Part shown: in pieces, positions 32,331-42,700 of the stretch
Layout of the letters: the number at the start of each line of letters is the position of its first letter
Position numbering within the stretch: position 1 is the stretch's first letter
DNA from: Diphasiastrum complanatum
Taxonomy: Eukaryota; Streptophyta; Lycopodiopsida; Lycopodiales; Lycopodiaceae
NCBI GenBank assembly: GCA_029204225.1
Contig: CM055103.1
Location: forward strand, 39,999,323 to 40,063,322
Direction of reading: 5' to 3'
Length of the DNA stretch: 64,000 nt
Notes under the pieces: model-generated
What the model was told of the DNA's origin: nothing
The model's input: the letters and a program-made list of their open reading frames with translations, nothing else
The model's database searches: none
Translations under genes and position numbers: made by a program

Positions 32331-35300
32331 GGATCATAGTCACTAAGACTAAATCCTAGTGAGATAAGAAAAGAGTTAAGTCTTGAATACCATGATCTTG
32401 GTGCTTGCTTGAGTCCATAAAGACTTTTGAAGAGCAAGCACACTTTGGACTCATCCTTGATGAATCCTTGAGGTTGTTCCATATAGATCTCCTCCTCAAG
32501 ATAACCATTTAGAAAAGCATTGGATACATCTAATTGGAACACCTTCCACTTGAAAAAACAAGCAAGAGAAATAAGAATTCTTATTGTCACCATCTTTGCA
32601 ACGAGTGCAAAGGTCTCCTCATAATCAAGACCATGGATTTGAGCAAATCCTTTGGCACATAATCTTGCTTTATGCTTGTTGATGGTGCCATCATGATTGA
32701 ACTTGATCCGACATACCCACTTGCAACCAATCACATGCTTGTTGGATGGAGGATCCACAAGCTCCCAAGTATTGTTGGTGATCAATGCATCATACTCTTG
32801 CTTCATGGCATCATACCACTCCTTGGTATTGAGTGCCTCTTGTACATTCTTTGGCTCTTCATGAGAGACATAAAAAACATAATTAGTGGAATCAAGATCC
32901 ACTTGTTTGCCTTTGTCAACATATGAGAGCCTCTTAGGCTCGGATCTATCTCTCATGGATCTTCTTGGTGAAAAAATCCGAGGAGAGTCTTCTTCAAATC
33001 TCGACCCCATCACACCATGATTGTCCTCAAAATCAATAATTGATGATGCATCCATAGATTTCTTGATCTCGGCCTCTTCAAATGATGAGTGTTGATCTTC
33101 ATGAAAGACAACATCTCTACTTTCAATAACTTGAGAAGTAGAGAGTATAAAGACTCTATAGGCCTTCTTGGTGGATGAGTATCCAACCATGATCCCTTTG
33201 CATGCACTAGGATCTTCCTTCTTCCTTGTTTCCAAGGGAATATGGACAAAGCATAAGCATCCAAAAACTCTAAGGTGATCAACCTTAGGCTTCTTCAAAA
33301 ATAAGATTTCATATGGTGACCTTCCTCCAAGAGCTATATGTGGGAGCCTATTGCAAAGATAATTTGCACAATTAATGGCTTCTCCCCAAAAATCTTTGGG
33401 CAAAGATGCCTCAATTCTCACAGATTTTGCACATTCACATAGAGATCTATTCTTTCTCTCGGCCACTCCATTTTGAGATGGAGAGTAGGCACAAGAAAAC
33501 TCTCTTTTAATGCCTTCAAGCTCACAAAAATCTTGAAATTTATTGGAGATATATTCACCACCTCCATCACTTCTAAGAGCTTTAATCTTGAATGAGAATT
33601 GCTTCTCTACATAAGCTTTGAAAATAAGGAAATGATCAAACACCATAGATTTTGAAGCAAGAAGATATATCCAAGTGAATCTTGTGTAATCATCAATGAA
33701 AGTAACAAAACAAGTGGCTCCTCCCTTGCTTGTAGTTGATGAGAAATGCACATCCGAGTGGATTAACTCCAAAGGATGCTTGCTTTTGATAGAAGATCTT
33801 GTAAATGGCTTTTTGTGATATTTAGCAATAGCACAAGCCTCACAAGGCTTGATCTTCTTGGAGAATGACTTTGGCAAGCCAATAGCTTTGGATTCTTTGA
33901 TCATAGAGAGCATGGATTTGTAGTTGGGATGTCCCAACCTCCTATGCCATAATTCCTCCATAGAGAGCTTGTTCACAAGAGCAACATTACAAGCATTCAC
34001 ATACTCATTTGGATCTAGTTTATAGATGCCACCAAATCTAGATCCTAATGCAAGTATCTCATCATTCTTCTTGATAGTGCAAGTATCAACATTGAATTCT
34101 ACATCAAGGCCATTATCAAGCAATTGGCCAACACTAATAAGATTCTTGGTAAGCTTAGGTACATAAAGAGCTCTAGAGAGAGAAAGAACTTTAGAGGATG
34201 CAAGATTCAAGGGAATGTTCCCTATGCCTTCAATAGGACATTCAAAATCATTTGCAGTGTATATTGATTTCTTGACTCCATCATAAGGTGCAATAGAAGA
34301 GAAAGAGTCCTTGGAGCTACACACATGTGAAGAGGCTCCACTATCAATATACCATAGGCCGTCCTTCTTGAAAGGATTAGAAACCAGAGACCATAAGAGA
34401 TCCCTCTCCATCACTTGCAATAGTGTCTTCCTTCTCATGGTAATATTGGCTTGCTTGAGTTTATTCTTCTTTTTGAAGCAATTGGTGGCATAATGACCTT
34501 TCTGGCCACAATAAAAGCACTTGATCTTCTTCTTCTTGAGCTTGGATGATGAAGCATTAGAGGAATCATCTTCCTCCTCATCTTTGTCTTTGGATTTGAC
34601 TTTGTCCTTGCTTGAGGATTGTTGATGTTGGTTCTTGCTCCTCCCTTTGTGCTTATCCTTGGCAAAGAGAGCTTTGCCATCATTATGAGTGAGAGAAAGC
34701 TTGTCCATCCTCAAGAGCTTGTACTCTTGTCTTGATTCTTTTGAAATTAGCACACTTTGGAGAGCCTCCAAACTTGGTAGCTCCTCCTTAATGGCATAGG
34801 ATTGGACAAGGTTATCAAATTCACTTCTCAAGCCATTGAGAATGACTTGAACTAGCTCATTTTGATTGATGGAATCACCAATGCAAGCAAGCTCTCTATG
34901 AATATCTTTTACTCTCAAAACATAACTAGATGCACTCTCATCACTCTTTTGGCTACTTTGAAAGATTTGATTTCTAAGAGTGAGAAGCCTAGAGGTATTC
35001 TTAGCCTCATAGATAGTCTTGAGACAATCCCAAGCTTCTTTGGCTGTTGTACAAGTACCTATCTCCCTCAATATCTCATTAGAGACATTCATCTTAATGT
35101 AGTGGAGAGCCATCCTAGCTCTCTTTTTGTATTTTTGAACCTCTTGAAGAACTTGTGGTTCTTCTTCAAGGTCAAGAACTATGTCCATCACGTCTTGAAG
35201 GATCAAGATGGACTCCATCCTCATTTTCCAAATTGAATAATTTGAAGTGGTCAATCTTTCACTTGGTTCCAACAAGGATGAACCCATTGAAGACATTTGA

Positions 35301-35350
35301 AGTGAAGAAAACTCAAATGATGAACAATAAATGTTGTTACACACTTTCAA
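32315..35350 (-). CDS. Ty1/copia polyprotein Gag-PR-IN-RT, 1011 codons, RT truncated
   Basis: An uninterrupted frame. The functional start may be M19 or M22 (MSSMGSSLLEPSERL) rather than M1. Gag covers about residues 25-300 with knuckle C278, C281, H286, C291. Protease follows (YIDSGASSH, D336). Pre-integrase has LWHRRLGHP and C503/C506. The integrase core has D533 (HSDV), D595 (RSDGGGEY) and E631 (GVAERKNR), giving the canonical D-35-E spacing. RT begins near residue 858; motif A Asp is D941 (LDVSNAF). The frame stops just after SDYDP, before the YVDD motif. The stop codon comes from joined foreign sequence. PR and IN active sites look intact, but no active RT could be made. Confidence 0.9.
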   Translation of the reverse strand: MKVCNNIYCSSFEFSSLQMSSMGSSLLEPSERLTTSNYSIWKMRMESILILQDVMDIVLDLEEEPQVLQEVQKYKKRARMALHYIKMNVSNEILREIGTCTTAKEAWDCLKTIYEAKNTSRLLTLRNQIFQSSQKSDESASSYVLRVKDIHRELACIGDSINQNELVQVILNGLRSEFDNLVQSYAIKEELPSLEALQSVLISKESRQEYKLLRMDKLSLTHNDGKALFAKDKHKGRSKNQHQQSSSKDKVKSKDKDEEEDDSSNASSSKLKKKKIKCFYCGQKGHYATNCFKKKNKLKQANITMRRKTLLQVMERDLLWSLVSNPFKKDGLWYIDSGASSHVCSSKDSFSSIAPYDGVKKSIYTANDFECPIEGIGNIPLNLASSKVLSLSRALYVPKLTKNLISVGQLLDNGLDVEFNVDTCTIKKNDEILALGSRFGGIYKLDPNEYVNACNVALVNKLSMEELWHRRLGHPNYKSMLSMIKESKAIGLPKSFSKKIKPCEACAIAKYHKKPFTRSSIKSKHPLELIHSDVHFSSTTSKGGATCFVTFIDDYTRFTWIYLLASKSMVFDHFLIFKAYVEKQFSFKIKALRSDGGGEYISNKFQDFCELEGIKREFSCAYSPSQNGVAERKNRSLCECAKSVRIEASLPKDFWGEAINCANYLCNRLPHIALGGRSPYEILFLKKPKVDHLRVFGCLCFVHIPLETRKKEDPSACKGIMVGYSSTKKAYRVFILSTSQVIESRDVVFHEDQHSSFEEAEIKKSMDASSIIDFEDNHGVMGSRFEEDSPRIFSPRRSMRDRSEPKRLSYVDKGKQVDLDSTNYVFYVSHEEPKNVQEALNTKEWYDAMKQEYDALITNNTWELVDPPSNKHVIGCKWVCRIKFNHDGTINKHKARLCAKGFAQIHGLDYEETFALVAKMVTIRILISLACFFKWKVFQLDVSNAFLNGYLEEEIYMEQPQGFIKDESKVCLLFKSLYGLKQAPRSWYSRLNSFLISLGFSLSDYDPPMTT

Positions 35351-36040
35351 TAGGATCCAATAATTGAGTACTATCTCCTCCTATGAAAGATCTTGCAACA
35401 ATTTGTGAATTGATTCTCACTAGCTACTCAAATCTCTCTAAAACAAGATCTATTTCACATCAAATGATGGAGTATAGGCAAAGTTAGGATCTAACACTCT
35501 TAGCACGTGTGAAATACACTAAGAAACCAAATTTGACTCAAATACAATGATATTGCATGAAACAAAATGGCTAAGATCTCAAAACAGTGCCTAGATCACA
35601 TATAGATGAGATTGGCAAGCATACAACTGTGATTTTGGATCAACCAAGCAATCTCTTGACCGAACCAAATGTGTCCACCCAGGTCTAGGTGCCCTACCTA
35701 ACCCTCTTCAAAAGCTTATAACTTTTGATTGGCTCAACCAAATGGAATGAAACTGATTGCAGCAGAAACTAGACAAAAATAGCTTCAAAACAAGCTATCA
35801 TACAAGATAAATGGATCAAACATGAGAGAGAACTTCCAAACTGAAATTGGATGTTCCTCACACGTGTCTGAGCACCTGATTCCGTACAGTACCAGGTCAG
35901 ACCCAATCAATGTCCTTTTGATCTCTTTTGATCCAAGATTGAACAAGATAGCTAGGAAAATGGGCCTTGACAACTTCTAGCTCAAGATTGATGAAAATTT
36001 TTTCACTTAGATGGATCAAAATGCATGGTAACCTTAGGTA
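35351..36040 (-). other. Copia leader between PBS and gag
   Basis: This is untranslated leader by position. It contains two more CACGTGTG palindromes of the LTR family (GCACGTGTGAAAT near 35504 and CTCACACGTGTCTGAG near 35858). Confidence 0.5.
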
Positions 36041-36053
36041 GGCTCTGATACCA
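36041..36053 (-). promoter_or_regulatory. Primer-binding site, initiator-Met tRNA type
   Basis: The minus strand reads TGGTATCAGAGCC, the exact plant copia PBS. It is three bases from the LTR end at 36057. Confidence 0.92.
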
Positions 36054-36056
36054 TCT

Positions 36057-36713
36057 TGAATTTCACACGTGTGGACTGTCCACTACATGTACTTGTGATC
36101 TCCTAAGGTGTGTAGATGCACCAAGATCAAGACTAGATTGAGATTCAAGATCAATCTTGAATCCTATGGCAAAAACACACTACTACATGCATTCAATCAC
36201 TTCCAACTCTCACTCACACGTGTGGGAAGTATTCAAAAAATAATCTAAGTAAAAACAAGCTGCTCTCCTCGGGTAGAGAGAGAAAATGCATCATGAGCTC
36301 TCGGGTAGAGAGAGAAAGCTAGAAATCCAATAACTCACAAAATCCATGAAATCACCAAATCAATTAGCTTCAAAATGAGGAGTACAATGATACTAGTAGG
36401 TCCATGAGCTATCACTATGCTTAACTATGATTGGACCATATTTTGTCACCTCTTGATCCTATTGGATCATTGATCCATGCACCTCTTAATTCTATTGGAC
36501 TATATTCAAGCAAACCTCAATTTCCTATTGGACCTCACAAGGTTCCACCTCTAAATCCTATTGGACCTCTTGGAATTCATCAAACAAAAACTTTACACTT
36601 GTCTACACTCTAATTGGCAAGTGTTTAGCCTCTTACTCTATTTTGGCTCAATAGTGGCATTACAAGTGGAAATGCATAATTTGCCATCTATGCCAAATTT
36701 ATTCCTATCAACA
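36057..36713 (-). repeat. 5' LTR of the well-preserved copia
   Basis: On the minus strand it starts TGTTGATAGG at 36713 and ends GTGAAATTCA at 36057, followed by AGA and the PBS. Its length is 657 bp. The second half aligns with the LTR at 38876-39773 (CTCTACCC.AGGAGAG.AGCTTGTT, GAATGCATGTAG, AGGAGATCA). It contains a five-unit CCAAT array and CACACGTGTG palindromes near 36064 and 36213. Confidence 0.8.
36430..36565 (-). promoter_or_regulatory. CCAAT-box array, five units, about 33-bp period
   Basis: ATTGGA (the complement of TCCAAT) begins at 36430, 36461, 36494, 36527 and 36560, so the steps are 31, 33, 33 and 33 bp. The repeated unit includes CCTATTGGACC and CACCTCTT. It lies in the U3 part of the LTR, where promoter elements are expected. 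CCAAT boxes are NF-Y sites in plants; binding here is inferred. Confidence 0.75.
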
Positions 36714-36863
36714 TCCTACACCTAGATGCTTGATGTAAAAAACATAAGACCCCTATATCTAAAATAGATAATCTTTTTCAATTCTTCACACACAAGACTA
36801 TGTGCTTAGGATCAAATCTCTCAACAAAGATCTAGCCTCTATTGGAGAGACATCCAAGACACT
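36714..36863. other. Junction between two head-to-head copia elements
   Basis: About 150 bp separate the 5' LTR of the minus copia from the first recognisable Gag codons of the plus copia. No LTR or PBS of the plus element is visible here. Confidence 0.4.
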
Positions 36864-38448
36864 TTGCCATCAAATAATAAACTCCATAGTGTGCTAGTGG
36901 CTAAAGAGTGTAGGATGCTCCATACAAAGACCAGGATGAACTCCTTATCATTGCAGAATGGAGATGAGAAAGCAAATTTTTCATTCAAAGACAAGAAGAA
37001 GACGAATGGAGCAAAGAAAAATCATCCAAAGGAGGCCAAGGAGGAGGATATACCATCAAGCTCAAAGGGCAAAGGCAAAAATGACAAGACCAAGTACAAA
37101 TTCTTTTTTTGTGGAGCACTTTGCATCAGAATGCTTAAAGAAGAAGAAGGCACAAGAGGACAAACAAAGCAACATTGCACGTCAAGAGGATGAGGATGAA
37201 GAAGAATCATCCTTAATGGAATTTATCTTATCACCATCATTCAAATCCAACGCAAGTGAAGCTTGGTGGATTGATAGTGGGGCTAGCTCTCACATGACCT
37301 TCAAAAAGACTACTTATCCACTCTACTCTCTTACAATGATGTTACACAATCTATTTTTAAAGCTAGTGATCAAGAGTGTAGGATAAGTGGTGTAGGTACT
37401 ATTACATTGTACTTGGGATCATCCAAAAAGATAAATCTTGAGAATGTCATTTATGTATCATCAATCACTAGAAACTTGGTGAGTGTTGGCCAATTGATGG
37501 ATAACGGACTTGATGTACAATTTAGGCATCAATTTTGTTCCATTGCTAAAGAATTTAAACAAGGCAGATTGTTTAAATTAGATGCTAATATGGCAATGAA
37601 GAGTGTAAACTTAGTAAAGGAGGAGATTACCCAAGTGGAGCTATGGCACGAAAGGTTGGCCATCCCAACTTCAAGGAAATGGAATTAATGTGTGCAAAGG
37701 AGCTTGCACTCCCACTTGCTATGAAGATGCTTGTAAATCAAGAAGTTGGACGGATGCTATGCAAGTGGAGTATGATGTTCTCATGGAGAATCATACTTGG
37801 GAACTTGTTGATTTTTCTCAAGGGAAGAAACCACTTGATTGCAAGTAGGTGTATAGATTGAAGTATAACCAAGATGGATCAATAAATAAGTATAAAGCAA
37901 GGCTTGTAGCACAAGCTTTTTTGAAAACTAAAGGCATTGATTATGATGAAACTTTTTCTCCTATGACTAATCTAGTTACAATAAGATTGATCATTAGTCT
38001 TACTACTACTTTCAATTGGAAGCTATTTCAACTTGATGTTACAGATGCCTTCCTCAGTGGATACTTGGAGAAAGAGATCTACATGAGGCAACCTGAGGGC
38101 TTCATCAAGGATGGCCTTGAAGGAAATGTATGTTTCTTGAAAATGAGTCTTTATGGACTCAAGCAAGCACTTAGAGCTTGGTACTCTAGGCTAAACTATT
38201 TTCTTATTTTTGTCATTCATGGATTAGGTATGTTTCCAAATTACTTAGAAAGCAAGTGGTTGAGTCATCAAGTGTATCCTCTTGGATCTAGTAAGAGCAG
38301 GAATGAGGTTGATACTCATAGTTTGAAAAATCATGTTTTTACATGGTTTGAGGCATTTTGTAAACTTCTCTTGAGATTAAGTGAAGCATCCAAAGAGGAC
38401 ACTTACATCCTTGAGAAAGTATCTAGCTTAGATCAAGATTTTATCTGA
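36864..38448 (+). pseudogene. Copia gag-protease-RT with integrase deleted
   Basis: Gag C-terminus (Lys-rich, then a knuckle broken by a frameshift: FFCGALC in one frame, HFASECLKKKK in another) is followed by protease WWIDSGASSHM (37265-37300) and pre-integrase (ITRNLVSVGQLMDNGLDV, VELWHERL). At about 37735 the sequence jumps straight to RT entry (WTDAMQVEYDVLMENHTWEL), so the whole integrase is deleted. RT has LFQLDVTDAFLSGYLEKEIYMRQPEGF and SLYGLKQALRAWYSRLN, then breaks off at about 38205 before YVDD. One stop (37846) interrupts RT. It is closely related to the copia at 46990-47890. Confidence 0.85.
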
Positions 38449-38866
38449 TTTCAAGATTAGATCCATCATGGATAAAGTTGATATTATGTAGAGTCAAGCT
38501 AGAATGCTTAATCTTGATTATCAACACTTTTGTTTATCTTATGATCTTGATCTCTATGATCTTTGTGATCTTCATGAGGCATGGAAGCCTCTGATCTTCA
38601 TCATGGTGCAGCCATCTTCATGCAAATGGTACTTTCAAATCAAATTTCATAATCAAGCATGGAGGAAGCACATGGATATAGTGGCAAATTGCTGGAATGC
38701 TCTTCAAAGGTGTTGGCAAATGATTTCTACCAAAGAAATCTTATCATGGATATGGTGAGGGTGCTGCTATGATGGATCCTTTTGCTGGTTTTTTACTTCA
38801 TATGCATACCAAAGGACCCACTCAAAAAAGTTTCAAAAACTCCTTGATCTTACCAAGCTAGTTTTT

Positions 38867-39773
38867 GAGGAGGAGTGTGAAAAATTGTCAAATCTATCTT
38901 GGATACTTTATGTTTTTCTAGTTTGTGAGAAAATATCACATGTGTGGAGCATGTTCCCACATGTAGAAAAAGCAAAAATAGAGTCATGTTGAATTTATAA
39001 AGATTTTGTATCAAGCATCTTGGTGTAGAACCTTGATAGGGCCAAAATTGGCATAGACGTCAAAATGGTCAAATCCACATGTAAAGCCTCAATTTTGCCA
39101 AAAGTAGATTGTGATGCAAACTTGAGGTAGTTAGGCTTGTGACACATGTCAAGTTTAGGTTTGATGAGTGATGAAACCTATGTGGTGGCAAAAGTCAAAG
39201 GGTCCAATCATAAGAGAGAGATGTGTTGGAAGGGTCCAATCAATAGTGAGGGATGTTGCATCACACATCCAATAGGACAAGAGAGGCTATTTATAAGGGG
39301 TCCAATAGGATTCAAGCATGGATATCCATGAGTTTTTATATGTACTTTCATTCCCTTCATTAATGTATGAGAGATCTATGAGTTTTTTGAGTCAATTTGG
39401 ATATTTGCCAATTTTGCTTGTATTGTCTTCTCTCTCTAGATGAGCCCAAAAGTGGTATTTTCTCCCTCTACCCAAGGAGAGAAGCTTGTTGGGATTTATT
39501 TTATTTCATGAAGTCTTCCACGTGTGTGAAATACCTTTTGGTAATGAATGAATGCATGTAGAATGGTCTTTTTGCCTTAGATCTTGTCATTGATCTTGGA
39601 TTTCAATCAATAGGTGATCTGTAGTGCATGATCCAAGCTTAGGAGATCAATTTCACACATTAGGACATTCCCACATGTGTGAATTTTCACAATAGATAGG
39701 TGCATCAAGTAATCAATCACTCTTGGAGTCTTGTGTAGGCTCATTTATGGTCCTTATTACTGTACTTTCAACA
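38867..39773 (+). repeat. Polypurine tract and 3' LTR of the plus copia
   Basis: GAGGAGGAG (38867-38875) is followed by TGTGAAAAATTG at 38876. The LTR ends TTTCAACA at 39773, about 898 bp. Features: paired palindromes (centres 38940.5 and 38961.5), a CCAAT array with TTTATAAG at 39290-39297, CCACGTGTG near 39518, and CACATGTG at 39672-39679. It is similar to the solo LTR at 203-1035 at both ends and to 36057-36713 in the middle. Confidence 0.75.
39204..39306 (+). promoter_or_regulatory. CCAAT-box array, four units, about 33-bp period
   Basis: CCAAT starts at 39204, 39236, 39269 and 39302, steps of 32, 33 and 33 bp, mostly as GGTCCAAT. A TATA-like TTTATAAG lies between the third and fourth unit. 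The same spacing occurs in the opposite-strand LTR at 36057-36713. Confidence 0.75.
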
Positions 39774-42700
39774 CTTAGAGCCCTTTTTAGCCTATCATAA
39801 TTATTTAAGTACTTTGAGGAGCCTAAAGAGAGAATAACCTTATTCTTAAGGCTAATAATTCCCCTTGTGTCCAACAAATCTTACATTAGATATTATAAAA
39901 AATTACTAAGTGCTTATGTATTGCAATTATTGAGCTTTAATGAGGTTCAACCAAATGATAAATAATAGCATGTGAAAAAGAATACTGTAGGAAAAAGGAC
40001 CTCTAGATAAATGACTATACATATAAATCCTTAACCAGATATAGTCTAGTATTTAATGTATACAATTTTTTTAATATCATAATGTTTGAATTCTTTTGGA
40101 GAGAGAGATTGCTCTTTTGATGTATATATTGGATTAATATTGTTGCATTTGGAATTGTGAGAGAAATTTAAAAACAATTGCTTTTAGAAAGGATTGTACA
40201 AGCACAACAAAAGAATTTCACAAAGCAAAAATAAGGAGTCCATTAACATTATTGAGTAATTGACAAGTCTCAAAGAAGAGATAAGTCATGTAAAATAGAA
40301 TACATGGACCCTAGAGTCATGGATCCTAGAGTCAACAATAAGAAGAAGAAGATGAGAAAAGAATGTGAAGAAAGCCATATTGGAGCTAGATTGCCTCGCT
40401 ACAAGATGTTGAATTTGACATTGTCATTGTGTATTCTCCAAGACTAGAGACGACGTTTTTCTTATCATCCAATGGATACTATTTTGTTTTTTAGCTTATG
40501 TAGAAAAGAAGTTGACAATTATGTTGATGAATCTTAAGGATTACATAGAGAGACAATTGAAGCATATGAACTCTTTTATGCAAGTAAAGAAAACGAAAAA
40601 ATTGGTTCTAGTTTTATAAGGCACGACCTTCATTGAAACTAATCATGGAAAACATTTGATTTATATAGAAGGTTATTGGGATAGTTGATGAGAACTAAAT
40701 ATTGGGCATTCAAGTGATATATTAGATTCTAGGCATTTTTAGTCCAAAGAGTTTATGTATAGACAAATAGTAGAGGATTCACTACTAAAAGATTTTGTTG
40801 TTAAGGATGTGATCATATTTTGTTGTTGAGATATAAAACTTTTATGATATGGTTTTTTTTTGGAACATTTACATAGGAAAATGAAGTAATGATTCAATCT
40901 TGCTACTTAGGGACCTTGTTATTATCAAGAAGTTCTAGCATTTTGTTCATGTAGCTAGTCAGGGACTAGTTATTTTGGGAAAAAATAATATGTGTAGCCA
41001 TATTTCTAGTAATACCACGAAAGAAAGAAAAACAAACGAAGTCAATATAATGTTATCATTGTAGTGAAAAAGATCCACAAATTCTTGAATAATTCTTGTA
41101 GGACCACAACAAATACATTTGCTCCAAATCAGAGTAGTTTCCCTTTAAAAGATTGAGTTTTTCATTTGAAATGATGTCTTGTGAGAAAACTATCTAACTC
41201 TCATAATTAGAGACCAAGTCTTAAAATATTTATTTTGTATAAGTATTACATGAGGTTAACTTTTGGGGCTAATTTTATGAATCAAGGCTTGGATTATCCT
41301 TTCTTTAGGAGGTTTGAAAATTTGGAATATCACTATATAGAACAAATAAGTAAAGCCCACAATTTGAAAAGAATGTATGAATTTCGGTAACATGAGATAT
41401 TTTTGAAATTTACGTTTACATTGGTTCACATTGATAAATTGTAAATATGTAAGGTATACTATGAGAAAATATGTCTTGTTGAATAGTGCTATGAATTTTT
41501 GCTTAGACTGAAATATATTGATGCTACATAAACAAACACAATGTTGTCTCTAGTTTGTTAAAGTCTTTCATTTTAATGTGTGTACAACATCGGTTGGAAG
41601 GATGCAATAACTAATTATCAAAAGCCGATAATTTGTTGTTAGTAGCATTTCGATTGATGAAGTGGTGATACCTAAATTTTTTTATTCAAAGTATTATTGG
41701 GCTAATTTTCTAACATTGATCTAACTAACATGATCATGTGGTATTTTTATGTCTCTTAAAATCTCGTATGTAGTTTTTGATTTGTTCGATTATTTTTGTA
41801 GTTGTCCAAATCCAACAATAATGTACTTTCCAATTGCCATGGGTGTTTGCTTTCTTATTATATTTTGAACCATGCAAAACACATTGATGATATTTAAAAA
41901 TTTGTAATATTTGTATAATAGCAAGGAATCTAAGATTTGAGGACTAGGTGTTATCCAAATTCGTGTGAAGGATATTAAAGACAAGGGAGTCATAACATAT
42001 GCAAGAACATGCATTTTGCAACATTAACTATCAATAAGCCATGACCCACTTGTCCACATTTATGAATCATACAATTTGACATTGATATAAAGGTTTTGTT
42101 CTTGTATATGCAAGAGGATCAAACTTACATTTGTTGTATGACGACTCGTCTATTCTTTAGATAAGGCAAGGCCAACAAAACAAAACAAAATGTTTTTGTC
42201 AATCACAAAGAATATACAAACTAGAGAAAATATATATAGTATATTAAATATAACAATACAAATTGCAATCCATGAAATACGGCTAATCAACTCATAAACT
42301 TCAATGCCTAGAATAGGTTCACATGATTTTGGATATAGTACTATCAAGGTAACTTTGTTACTTTTGTTTTCCAAATGTCGCTATCTTACAAGCTATAAAT
42401 TCGTGAAGAGATTTTATTGTATTGCTCCAAAGTTGATAGTTTGGACACATTTACACGATTTAAAATCCACAACCACAACACAATATATTTGCAACCCACC
42501 CATTCACCAAATCAAAATGTTTTCTAAAGCTATCCTAGGTTGTTCATTTTGACAAGCTTGCAAATACTACTTTATTCACACTTAGGATTCATGTTTGACC
42601 TTGTGGAATAAATGCAACCACATAATACTGGCATTATTTCTCTTTATTAAAGCTAGTTGATCCTTAATCTTAGTCATGGTTTTTAGAACAACTAGTTGGC

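Larger units (their letters stand above)
32315..36713 (-). mobile_element. Best-preserved Ty1/copia, 3' truncated
   Basis: From right to left: 5' LTR (36057-36713), PBS (36041-36053), a leader of about 690 bp and one long polyprotein frame (35350-32315). Motif C of RT, RNase H, PPT and 3' LTR are missing. The element is cut at about 32330, where another copia's gag begins in the same orientation. No target duplication can be checked because one end is gone. Confidence 0.85.
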
